Source: an uncultured Mollicutes bacterium (GTDB taxonomy: Bacteria > Bacillota_I > Bacilli_A > RFN20 > CAG-826). From it: a stretch of DNA of 64,000 bases. The DNA lies in assembly GCA_900540385.1 (NCBI GenBank), contig UQFY01000003.1, positions 72,279 through 136,278 of the forward strand. Reading direction: 5' to 3'. Every line of letters begins with the position of its first letter. Within the stretch, counting starts at the first letter, position 1. The notes beneath the pieces were generated by a model. It did no database searches. It had not been told where the DNA came from and was given only the letters and a program-made list of their open reading frames with translations. Below are positions 1-7,657 of this stretch, one piece after another. The translations under genes were made by a program, and so were the position numbers.

Positions 1-86
1 TGAAACGAGGTTTCTTCGTATAAATTGGTTCTTAAATCCATCGTTTTTAAACAAAGGAGAGAGAGATTATAAAGGTTCAGATTTTT

Positions 87-734
87 TTATTTGGCTAAAG
101 AATAGCTCTCCTCAATGAGAGAGATAATCTCTTCGTCTTTCATTCTTTCATCAAGAATGATGGTGTACCAATGTTTTTTATTCATATGAAATCCCGGAAA
201 AGTAAGTTCATGATCGATAGAAAGGATTCTCTGTTCTCCTCCTCTTAAATCTAGAACATCGAAGTTTTGCTTTTCGTTAAGGGAAAGTTTTTTCGCTTCT
301 ATTCTCATAAAAAGGCAGTACCATTTCCGATTCTCTTTTTTTCGAATAACGATAACCTCGGGAGATTTTTCAAACAAATGTTCTATCTTATCCCCATAAT
401 GATTGGCTACATATAGGACGATTCGTTCCGTTTGGGTTTTGATTCTCTTCGTGCAAGAAGAGAGAATCTCTTCCGTTAACGCTTGGTATTCTTCATTTAC
501 TCCTCTTGAATAGCCTGGTAGGTCACTTTTAGTATCCACCAATTCGTATTCCTCTTCTGAATCATCGTCGATTAAGCGGGATTCGAGTGTTTCCCCTCTT
601 AAAATATAGGAAGCGCTAAAAGGAAAGGATGGCAGATGTTTCTTTAAAAAGAAGGCATCCCCTCTTCTTATGAAACCGTACTGAATTAATTCTTTTTCAT
701 CAATTTCCCTTTTGCTTAAATCTATTTTACGCAT
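87..734 (-). CDS. MmcQ/YjbR-like protein
   Basis: This 215-residue soluble protein has a C-terminal half (about residues 110-215) with the MmcQ/YjbR pattern: a KWYCLFMRI strand, an LDL/RGG segment, a PGFHMNKKHW motif and a WYTIIL strand. That fold is a small CyaY-like DNA-binding-type domain of uncertain function. The N-terminal 100 residues are charged and I do not recognise them; they make this longer than the roughly 115-residue stand-alone YjbR proteins. An AAGGAG sits about 11 nt before the ATG. It is divergent from the gene at 846. The family call is fairly secure, the function is unknown. Confidence 0.65.
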   Translation of the reverse strand: MRKIDLSKREIDEKELIQYGFIRRGDAFFLKKHLPSFPFSASYILRGETLESRLIDDDSEEEYELVDTKSDLPGYSRGVNEEYQALTEEILSSCTKRIKTQTERIVLYVANHYGDKIEHLFEKSPEVIVIRKKENRKWYCLFMRIEAKKLSLNEKQNFDVLDLRGGEQRILSIDHELTFPGFHMNKKHWYTIILDERMKDEEIISLIEESYSLAK

Positions 735-831
735 CGAAAATCTCGCTCCTTGTTTCTATGATAATAACATTGCTGATATCCTCTTTGTTCTTTTTAAAGC
801 CTCTTCTTCTATTCAAGGATTTTAAGGATGC

Positions 832-837
832 TATAAT
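832..837 (+). promoter_or_regulatory. -10 box (extended) 8 nt before the ATG of the 846 gene
   Basis: TATAAT preceded by TG one base upstream forms an extended -10. The distance to ATG puts the expected transcription start on or within 2-3 nt of the start codon, so this looks leaderless. No convincing -35 is visible. Confidence 0.6.
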
Positions 838-845
838 TCGGGAGT

Positions 846-1631
846 ATGAAAGAAATAAGAGTCCAATTAAACAATCAAAAAATAAACAAGAAATTGTTTT
901 CTCAAGCTTTGAAAGCAGTATCTCTTGATAGAGAAGAAGAAATCTATTACATCGACGGAAATGACAACGATGTCTCTCTTTTTTCTTCCTATTCCGATGA
1001 AATCAAATTATTAGAGGATAAAACAAAGTCTTTTCAATACGAGATTCTCGATGAAGGAAAGGAAGGAGATAAGATTCTTTTCCATTTGTATTCCTCTTTT
1101 CAAAAGAAATTCGTTCTCGTTACATCGAATAACGATTCTTTCAATGAGTTTTTCTCTTTGAATGAGAAATATCAAAAAGATTTCGTCTGTTTTCAAAATG
1201 ATAAATGGCTGGATAGAAAAAATATCCTGATAAATCCTTTCTATAAAGGAGAGAAGAAAATGGAAGATGTCTTCTACGATAGTACGACACTTGTTTTAGT
1301 ATCCTCTTCCTTTCTTACTTTATTTAACGAATTTATCCTCTCCATCTCGAATTATTTCTTGAAACGTTTTGAAACAAATAGCAAAGCAAAAAACTCTTTT
1401 TTCTCAAATTTAAGCAAGAATCTCTTTGCCTGGGGTTCCTCCAAAGAAGAAAAACCATTGACGTTGTTCGATGATTTGGTTGCTAAGTTTGAGATCGAAT
1501 ATCATCTTGGGCATTTCGCGTTGGTATTAAAAGAAGGCAATGACGCTTCTTCTTTCATGTTTGCCATCCGTTTCTTTCTTTCTCTTATTTATGATGAGTT
1601 GGATTTCGATCCAACAAAAAAGAAGGCTTAA
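846..1631 (+). CDS. Hypothetical protein, 261 aa
   Basis: I do not recognise this protein. It is predicted to be cytosolic, rich in Lys, Glu, Phe and Ser, with no signal peptide, clear membrane helix or catalytic motif. A serine-rich hydrophobic stretch near residues 149-170 is too mixed to call a membrane segment. The start is supported by an extended -10 box (TGcTATAAT, 832-837) only 8 nt before the ATG, which implies a leaderless or near-leaderless transcript. It ends 3 nt before the convergent small membrane gene at 1635. It is real coding sequence by length and codon use, with function unknown. Confidence 0.6.
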   Translation: MKEIRVQLNNQKINKKLFSQALKAVSLDREEEIYYIDGNDNDVSLFSSYSDEIKLLEDKTKSFQYEILDEGKEGDKILFHLYSSFQKKFVLVTSNNDSFNEFFSLNEKYQKDFVCFQNDKWLDRKNILINPFYKGEKKMEDVFYDSTTLVLVSSSFLTLFNEFILSISNYFLKRFETNSKAKNSFFSNLSKNLFAWGSSKEEKPLTLFDDLVAKFEIEYHLGHFALVLKEGNDASSFMFAIRFFLSLIYDELDFDPTKKKA

Positions 1632-1634
1632 CCC

Positions 1635-1934
1635 CTAAAAGGTTAAAACCTGGAAATAGCATAGAAGGAAAACAAGCAATATTTGTAACACGCTTAAAAC
1701 AATTCCCGAAATCAAATAGAGATAATGATGCAAAATATCTTCCTCTCTGATTTCTTTGAACATATAAGTAATTAACAACGCCGGTCCTCCGAATAAAACG
1801 CAAAGAAGGATGACTTGATAATGTTTGAGTCCTTTATCATCTCCATTACGGAGCTTTTTCACATAGGAAATACAAGATCCATAACAAATAACGAAGAGGA
1901 CGATAATAATAGGGAAAAATACAATGAATTTCAT
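1635..1934 (-). CDS. Small membrane protein, 99 aa
   Basis: Three hydrophobic segments (about residues 2-22, 39-58 and 73-95) separated by short charged loops make this a three-helix membrane protein. I do not recognise a family. It lies downstream of mglC on the same strand, but a strong hairpin terminator (1945-1972) separates them, so it is probably not part of the mgl operon unless read-through occurs. No Shine-Dalgarno sequence is visible before the ATG. Confidence 0.5.
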   Translation of the reverse strand: MKFIVFFPIIIVLFVICYGSCISYVKKLRNGDDKGLKHYQVILLCVLFGGPALLITYMFKEIREEDILHHYLYLISGIVLSVLQILLVFLLCYFQVLTF

Positions 1935-1944
1935 AATGGAACAA

Positions 1945-1972
1945 AATAAAGTGGCCCGAAAGCCACTTTATT
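1945..1972 (-). terminator. Rho-independent terminator of the mgl operon
   Basis: A perfect 11-bp stem (AATAAAGTGGC / GCCACTTTATT) with a 6-nt loop lies 14 nt past the mglC stop. On the minus strand it continues into TTGTT, a modest U-rich tail. Confidence 0.8.
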
Positions 1973-1986
1973 ATAGGACTTAAAGC

Positions 1987-3666
1987 TTATTTCTTCTTGA
2001 GATATTTCATGCTATCTAAGCAGACAGCAGCCATGATGATGATACCTTTGAACAGATATTGGATATTCACATCAAAGCCAAGGAAGGTTAAGCAATAAGT
2101 CATGCCTTGGAAGATGATCGTCCCTAACACAACGCCAGAAATCTTACCAATACCGCCAGAGAAGGAAACTCCGCCGATAACGCAAGCGGCAATGGCGTCT
2201 AGTTCAGTTCCATAGCCCGTATTAGGGTTAGCACCTGCTCCTTGAAGAGCGGTTGCCGCACCACCCAAGCCATATAAAACACCGGCCATAACGAAGACGA
2301 GAAGGGTTGTCCAGAAAACCGAAACGCCACTAACAGCGGCCGCTTCTGAGTTTCCACCGACAGCGTACATATTCTTGCCAAACTTTGTCTTATTCCAAAT
2401 AAACCAAACAATGGCAATGACGATAATTGCAGCAATAATGATATTTAAATAGTTATTGCCTCTTAATTTTTTCGAAATGGATAAGTCGGCATTGAAGGCA
2501 GGATAAGAGCCATACCCAATCATGAATAAGCCATAAATCAACAATTGAGTTGATAATGTTGTGATGAATGGATGCATCTTGAATTTGGCGGTAAAGAATC
2601 CTGCGATTGTAGAGAAGATGGTACAAAGAATAATTGGAACCAAGAAGGCAAGGATGACTTTAGGCACCACTGGCCAAGAAACGACGTCAATCGTAAAGCC
2701 GAAAGCGGATTTATAAACTTCTCGGGCAAGAATCATATTGAAGAATCCTGCGCCCAATCCCGTCATACGGCCTACAGAAAGGTCTGTACCACCAAGCAAG
2801 ATAAGCCCTGCAACTCCTAGAGCATAGAAGATCTTAACCGAGCTTTGTCCAAGAATGGACATGATGTTATTGCTAGTGAAGAGGTTTTTCCCAATTCCTA
2901 AACCATAGAAAATAGAGAAAAGGAAGAAAGCCACGACAATGAGGTTTAAAGCGTTTCTCAATAACCAGTTAGACAGCTTAAATTCATAGAGGTATGTGCG
3001 AAATTTGTTTTCGAGGATGCCCATGATGCTACGATGGCCGTTTCTTGCTTTGAAGATGAATCCGTCTTTTTCAAGATAGGCGTCGTATTGGCAATTCTTG
3101 ATGTCTTGAATCTTGCTTTCGTAATCGCTTTTCGCTTCCTCTAAAGCCGAATGGTAGGATATACGGTTTGCTTTCGTAGCAATCGCGTTTTCCTTTTTCG
3201 CTTTCTCTAAGTTCTTTTTTCCGATGGAGGCTTTGGCGAGTCTTTCAGCGTTTTCGTCTTTGAGTTTTTCTAAAGCAATAGACTGTTGTTTCTTGATTTC
3301 TAAGACGTTTGCTAGATAAGCCTCTTTCTCTTTGGATTTTCCCTCTTTTGCTAAAGCAGTTTCTTTCTGATAGTAGTCTTTTCCTTCTTTTTTAGCGATC
3401 TCAGAAGCTTCTTTGACGATTGTTTTTACTTGCTCTTTGTTGGCTTCCTTGACCTTTTTCGCCTCTTTGATTAATTTTTTATCTTTGGCGATGATTTTAT
3501 CCTTCACGTCTTTTTCAAGAACTTTGTTGGCTTTCACATCGCGTATCTCTTCTTTTAAAGCGATGATTTTATCTTCTCCTTCTTTTCTTAAGGAAGAGAG
3601 ATCATCTAGGTATTTTTGATACCTATCATCGTTTTCAAAAGGATTGATGATTGTTTCGCTTTCCAT
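1987..3666 (-). CDS. mglC: Galactose/methyl-galactoside ABC permease with long N-terminal coiled-coil-like extension
   Basis: Residues about 225-559 form a BPD_transp_2-type (MglC/RbsC) permease: 8-10 membrane helices, a GGTDLSVGR motif typical of this family around residue 290, and a conserved GG.SFSGGIGK loop near the C-terminus. It would be the membrane channel of the MglBAC importer. The first roughly 225 residues are unusual: Lys/Glu/Ala-rich, with long heptad-like helical stretches and no hydrophobic segment. The total is 559 residues against about 336 for E. coli MglC. AAGGAG precedes the ATG and the gap to mglA is 12 nt, so it is the last gene of the operon. The permease call is secure; the role of the extension is unknown. 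Confidence 0.9.
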   Translation of the reverse strand: MESETIINPFENDDRYQKYLDDLSSLRKEGEDKIIALKEEIRDVKANKVLEKDVKDKIIAKDKKLIKEAKKVKEANKEQVKTIVKEASEIAKKEGKDYYQKETALAKEGKSKEKEAYLANVLEIKKQQSIALEKLKDENAERLAKASIGKKNLEKAKKENAIATKANRISYHSALEEAKSDYESKIQDIKNCQYDAYLEKDGFIFKARNGHRSIMGILENKFRTYLYEFKLSNWLLRNALNLIVVAFFLFSIFYGLGIGKNLFTSNNIMSILGQSSVKIFYALGVAGLILLGGTDLSVGRMTGLGAGFFNMILAREVYKSAFGFTIDVVSWPVVPKVILAFLVPIILCTIFSTIAGFFTAKFKMHPFITTLSTQLLIYGLFMIGYGSYPAFNADLSISKKLRGNNYLNIIIAAIIVIAIVWFIWNKTKFGKNMYAVGGNSEAAAVSGVSVFWTTLLVFVMAGVLYGLGGAATALQGAGANPNTGYGTELDAIAACVIGGVSFSGGIGKISGVVLGTIIFQGMTYCLTFLGFDVNIQYLFKGIIIMAAVCLDSMKYLKKK

Positions 3667-3678
3667 TTCTGTTCTCCT

Positions 3679-5178
3679 TTATAAGTATTTGGCACACAAT
3701 CTAAGAAGTTCTTCTTGGTTGGTGTCTTTGGTAATGACTTCCCCTGCGAGATGATAATTGCTCATGACAAGGATTCTATTGGTTACGCCTAATATTTCAG
3801 GCATTTCCGAAGAAACCATGATGATGGATTTCCCTTCATTGGCGAGTTTGATCATCAATTCGTAAATTTGATATTTCGCCATGATATCGATGCCTCTTGT
3901 TGGCTCGTCCATTAAGAAGACATCTGGGTTTCTTTCCAGCCATTTTCCAATAATGACTTTCTGTTGGTTGCCACCTGAAAGGGAGGAAATCTTATCATTG
4001 CTTGAGTTACATTTAACACTCATTGCAGAGATTTCTCTTGAAGCCGCATTCCGCATCTTTGCATTGTCGATAATGCCAAATGTTTTGTATTTATCGATGT
4101 TTGTAATGCAAGTGTTATAAACGAGGTCTTCTTTGCCGAACATGCCATTGACCTTTCTTTCTTCTGTAACGAAAGCAAAGTTCTCTTTCATAGCATCCTT
4201 CGATGAGTTAAAGAAGATGCGTTTTCCCTTAAAATAGATTTCCCCATCGGAAATGGTTCTCACACCGAATAGGGCTTCTAAAAGTTCACTTCTTCCTGAT
4301 CCAACAAGACCATAGATTCCTAATATTTCGCCTTTACGAAGATCAAAGGAGATGTTTTTTAAACAAGGTGCGTATTTCGTGCAAAGGTTCTTAACCACCA
4401 AGATTGGTTCTCCTGGTTTATTTGTAAGAGGCGGGAAACGAGAGTCTAAGCTCCTCCCGACCATCGCTTTGACAAGTTCATCAAGATTTGTGTCTTTGAC
4501 TTTCTTATCAAGGGTCACCATACCATCACGAAGGATGACAACATCATCGCAAAGTTCAAAGATTTCATCCATTTTGTGGGAAATGAAAACAAAGCTAACG
4601 CCTCTTTCTTTAAGCTTTCGAATGATTGCGAATAATTTTTTAACTTCTCTTTCCGATAAGGAGGAAGTAGGTTCATCTAAAATAATGACTTTGGCATCAT
4701 AAGAAACGGCTTTGGCAATTTCGACCATTTGACGTTGAGAAACGGACATTTTTCTCATGACTGTCTTTGGAGATACGTTAATCCCTAAGTTAGCAAAGAG
4801 TCTGGTACATTTTTGATTCATGAGAGACTCGTTAACAAGGATATTTCCATAGGTTGGATATCTTCCTAAAAACATATTGTCTAGGACAGTACGATCAAGA
4901 CATTGGTTCAATTCTTGGTGAACCATCGCGACTCCTTTTTCAAGGGCTTCCTTTGGCCCTGAAAAAGAAATGGCGTTACCATCGAGTTTGATCGTTCCTG
5001 AATCACGAGAATAAATGCCGAACAAACATTTCATCATGGTTGATTTACCTGCACCATTTTCGCCCATTAAACCAAGTATCTCGCCTTCTTTTAAACGAAG
5101 GCTGATGTTCTTCAATACTTTGTTTTTGCCGAATGATTTTGATAAACCATCTATTTCTAATACATATTTATCAGCCAT
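3679..5178 (-). CDS. mglA: Galactose/methyl-galactoside ABC ATPase
   Basis: This 499-residue tandem ATPase powers sugar import with MglC. The first domain has a Walker A GENGAGKST (39-47), an MSVSQRQMVEIAKA signature variant and a Walker B VIILDEPTSS. The second domain has a Walker A-like GLVGSGRSE, an LSGGNQQK signature and FLMDEPTRGID. This two-domain arrangement, with a degenerate second Walker A, is normal for the MglA/RbsA family. It lies 12 nt before mglC and 74 nt after mglB. That gap contains a strong stem-loop (5202-5235), and mglA has only a weak AGAGAA ribosome site, so lower expression than mglB is likely. Confidence 0.93.
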   Translation of the reverse strand: MADKYVLEIDGLSKSFGKNKVLKNISLRLKEGEILGLMGENGAGKSTMMKCLFGIYSRDSGTIKLDGNAISFSGPKEALEKGVAMVHQELNQCLDRTVLDNMFLGRYPTYGNILVNESLMNQKCTRLFANLGINVSPKTVMRKMSVSQRQMVEIAKAVSYDAKVIILDEPTSSLSEREVKKLFAIIRKLKERGVSFVFISHKMDEIFELCDDVVILRDGMVTLDKKVKDTNLDELVKAMVGRSLDSRFPPLTNKPGEPILVVKNLCTKYAPCLKNISFDLRKGEILGIYGLVGSGRSELLEALFGVRTISDGEIYFKGKRIFFNSSKDAMKENFAFVTEERKVNGMFGKEDLVYNTCITNIDKYKTFGIIDNAKMRNAASREISAMSVKCNSSNDKISSLSGGNQQKVIIGKWLERNPDVFLMDEPTRGIDIMAKYQIYELMIKLANEGKSIIMVSSEMPEILGVTNRILVMSNYHLAGEVITKDTNQEELLRLCAKYL

Positions 5179-5201
5179 AATTTCTCTTTTTTCTAATAAT
5201 G

Positions 5202-5235
5202 AATGAGTCCACAGAAATTCTTCCGTGGACTCATT
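5202..5235 (-). promoter_or_regulatory. Intergenic stem-loop between mglB and mglA
   Basis: A perfect 11-bp inverted repeat (AATGAGTCCAC / GTGGACTCATT) with a 12-nt loop sits 17 nt past the mglB stop. No run of U follows on the minus strand, so it looks like an mRNA 3' stabiliser or partial terminator, as often found after binding-protein genes, rather than a full terminator. Confidence 0.65.
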
Positions 5236-5252
5236 TTCAACAAATTGTCGCT

Positions 5253-6500
5253 TTATTTCGCAAGGTCTTTGAAATAATTGACAATCATTTCACCTTGTAG
5301 TTTTCCACCCTGGATAGCGTCAAATCCGACATAGTAGATGGATTTGAAACGCTTATCCTTCATGACTTCCGTATCGGTTGTTCCATCCGATTTGGTGCCT
5401 TGTCTGTTCCAGAAGATAACTGGTTTGGCGGTTGGAGAAGCTTCGGTAGCACCAGTTAAGCCAGCGATCTTATCAAGATAAGCTTGGGTTCCGGTTGTCT
5501 TAACCATGTTGATGACATAAGCATCATAGTCTTTGGCTGTATCTAAGAAGCCCATGGTCTTTGTATCGTCAGAGCCATCGCCTTTTGCTTCGGTAACTTC
5601 GAAGTTGAATAAGCCTTCATAGTACTTAAATAAAGGTGCCATGGAAGAGTTCAAGAAGTTATCACTCTCGCTGTAGTAGGATTGCCACACTTTTGCTTTT
5701 TTCGTCGTGCCTTTCTTAACGCTCTTTTCGGCTAAGGTGGTAATGTCTTTTGTCATAAAGCTCTCGACATTATCTTTCGTAACGGCAACGTTATCGACTA
5801 ATAAGCTATGGGCTGCTTCGCCATAATGAACGGTTGATGCAATCTTTCCGTATCCATTGGTAGATTCTTCGGTAAAGCCTTTGGTATAGATATCGGCGCC
5901 AGTTAATCCGTCGATGGCGTTTCTAGCAGTCATATAAATAGAGGCTGCTTGAGCTGGAGCGTTTTGGTTAATTGTCCCCATGATTCTGCCCTCTTTGATA
6001 TAAGAAAGGGTGGATTGGTTGGAGTCATAACCGAAAATTGGCATACCTTCGACCCAGTTAGAGGCACCGATGGCACCTTCTGCCATACCATCGTTATTCG
6101 AAACGAAGAAGTCGATGTTTGGATTTGCGTTAAGCCAGGCTTCGGTGGAGGTTGTTGCTGTTTGTTGATCCCATGTGGCACCAGCTGTGGATTTTTGTTC
6201 ACCACTGGCAACTTCATTCACTTCGAATGTTGTTTCACCCAATTTAAGGGAGCCTTTCACGGCTTTTTCTTTATTGGCGTTGGTATCGTGGGTTGTAGGA
6301 CGTGTGCCTAAGGCTTCACGAATACCAGCTGTACGAGCAGCCGAATCATTGTGGTCGATTTGGCCGATTAATAAGGCGTAATTCAAGACCTTATCTTCAC
6401 TGGCCTTTTCCCAAGACCAGCTTCCAGCACTTTCACCACAGGAAGCGAGAATTGTGCCTAAAGCGGATAATGCGAATAATGGAATTAAACGTTTTTTCAT
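5253..6500 (-). CDS. mglB: Circularly permuted galactose-binding lipoprotein (MglB-type)
   Basis: This is a secreted lipoprotein (lipobox ILASC, Cys21), 415 residues, and the probable substrate-binding protein of MglAC. The start is the ATG at 6500 with AGGAGA upstream; a longer frame opening at 6530 has no ribosome site. The order of the two lobes is swapped relative to E. coli MglB. Residues about 40-250 match the usual C-terminal lobe (H-x-D-x3-R at 50-56, W110-D, SNNDGMA at 134-140, FGYD with D159, N178). A Lys/Thr-rich linker (about 251-268) follows. Residues about 269-415 match the usual N-terminal lobe (D280-N-F, FWN with N365, YYVGFD at 389-394). All eight expected sugar-contact positions are present. 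The calcium-loop motif of E. coli MglB is absent. Confidence 0.85.
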   Translation of the reverse strand: MKKRLIPLFALSALGTILASCGESAGSWSWEKASEDKVLNYALLIGQIDHNDSAARTAGIREALGTRPTTHDTNANKEKAVKGSLKLGETTFEVNEVASGEQKSTAGATWDQQTATTSTEAWLNANPNIDFFVSNNDGMAEGAIGASNWVEGMPIFGYDSNQSTLSYIKEGRIMGTINQNAPAQAASIYMTARNAIDGLTGADIYTKGFTEESTNGYGKIASTVHYGEAAHSLLVDNVAVTKDNVESFMTKDITTLAEKSVKKGTTKKAKVWQSYYSESDNFLNSSMAPLFKYYEGLFNFEVTEAKGDGSDDTKTMGFLDTAKDYDAYVINMVKTTGTQAYLDKIAGLTGATEASPTAKPVIFWNRQGTKSDGTTDTEVMKDKRFKSIYYVGFDAIQGGKLQGEMIVNYFKDLAK

Positions 6501-6571
6501 ATTTTCTCCTTTATAATTCCTTGGCGCCACTTCTTACGAATATGAGCACCATTTGCATTATGATTTTCTCT

Positions 6572-6585
6572 AGAAAGCGCTTTCA
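6572..6585. promoter_or_regulatory. cre-like catabolite operator upstream of mglB
   Basis: On the minus strand TGAAAGCGCTTTCT fits the CcpA consensus TGWAARCGYTWNCW and is almost a perfect palindrome. It lies 71 nt upstream of the mglB ATG, in the only sizeable gap of the operon, so it probably imposes carbon catabolite repression on mglBAC. Confidence 0.65.
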
Positions 6586-6630
6586 CAAGAATGGAAAAAA
6601 CTCTAAAGAATTTGTAATAAACTCTACAAA

Positions 6631-6644
6631 TGTAAGCGCTTTAG
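6631..6644. promoter_or_regulatory. Second, weaker cre-like site
   Basis: CTAAAGCGCTTACA (minus strand) keeps the AAGCGCTT core but has two mismatches to the cre consensus. It overlaps the stop codon of the upstream binding-protein gene and sits 45 nt from the stronger cre, a spacing that could allow cooperative CcpA binding. Confidence 0.4.
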
Positions 6645-7657
6645 TTAATTTTATTAGTGATTTTCATGCCTTTTACTTTATAAAAGTTGCCTTTCACGAT
6701 GATTTCATCGTCAAAAGTAGGCATTTCTAGACCATCGACAAGGCTGGTATATAAAGAAAAAAGAATTTGGGCTTGGGTGGAGGCGTCATTTAAAACGGTT
6801 CCTAGCATATAGCCATCCTCCACCGCCTTCTTCCCTTCTGTTGTTCCATCTACTCCAACGATAGGGAAAAATTGTTCCAAAAAAGAAACATCTGGGTTCA
6901 TGAGGCTTTTAAGGTATCGGATAGCGCCTACAGCCATGGCGTCGTTATTAGACAAAAGAAGTTCGATGTTATCCCCTTTAAGAATCATCTTGCCTGTTTC
7001 ATCGTAGCCTTTTCCTTCTTCCCAATCGCAATAAGCAACTTCGATTAGATCTACGTCAAAGCCAAGTTGGCGTAATTTTTCAATCGAATATTTGCTTCTG
7101 TTTAAAGCGTCTTGGTGAGAAAGCTCACCACGGAGAATGGCTACTTGAAGTTTTCCATCGTTGTTTTTATCGAATTTAGAGCCTTTAAAAGAAGAGGCGT
7201 CTTTAAAGTAATCCGCTGCAATCTCCGCTTGAGCTACGCCTTGATATTCCGCATAAGCGCCTACGTAATAGACGTTTTCTTTGACCCAGTCATTGCTTTC
7301 CATATCTTGTAAAAGAGGTTCACGATTGAAGAAAAGAAGAGGGGTGTCTTCTTTTTGGGCTTTTTCGATTAAGACACTCGCCGAAAGTCTGTCGTATATA
7401 TTTAGCAAAATCGGTTTATGCTCATTCTCATCTAAAAGATTTACAAATTGATTGTTTTGAAGACTTTGTTTCCTCGAAGCCACATATTTTCTTAAAGAGA
7501 TTCCTTTTTGGAGAAAAGAATCATTAATTGAGGAGACCAATGAATTAATGAATGGATCGTTGTCGGTATAAAGGAATAAATTCGCGTCTTTTCCTTCGTT
7601 TTTGCAAGAAGGAAGAAGAAGCAAAGGCAAAAGGCTTAAAACCTGGTATTTTTTCAT
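6641..7657 (-). CDS. Canonical MglB-type galactose-binding lipoprotein, probable sensor subunit
   Basis: A 338-residue lipoprotein (LLPSC, Cys18) in the normal MglB lobe order: D34-P-F, FFN with N111 in the first lobe, a calcium-type loop DKNNDGKLQ (163-171), H181-x-D183-x3-R187, W212, SNNDAMA (236-242), VGVD with D270 and LND with N290. All glucose/galactose contact positions seen in E. coli MglB are present. It overlaps the sensor kinase gene by 4 nt (ATGA) and is separated from the transporter by a 140-nt regulatory gap. By analogy with kinase-linked binding proteins (XylFII-LytS type), I infer that it presents sugar to the kinase rather than feeding the importer, although it could do both. 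Confidence 0.8.
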   Translation of the reverse strand: MKKYQVLSLLPLLLLPSCKNEGKDANLFLYTDNDPFINSLVSSINDSFLQKGISLRKYVASRKQSLQNNQFVNLLDENEHKPILLNIYDRLSASVLIEKAQKEDTPLLFFNREPLLQDMESNDWVKENVYYVGAYAEYQGVAQAEIAADYFKDASSFKGSKFDKNNDGKLQVAILRGELSHQDALNRSKYSIEKLRQLGFDVDLIEVAYCDWEEGKGYDETGKMILKGDNIELLLSNNDAMAVGAIRYLKSLMNPDVSFLEQFFPIVGVDGTTEGKKAVEDGYMLGTVLNDASTQAQILFSLYTSLVDGLEMPTFDDEIIVKGNFYKVKGMKITNKIN

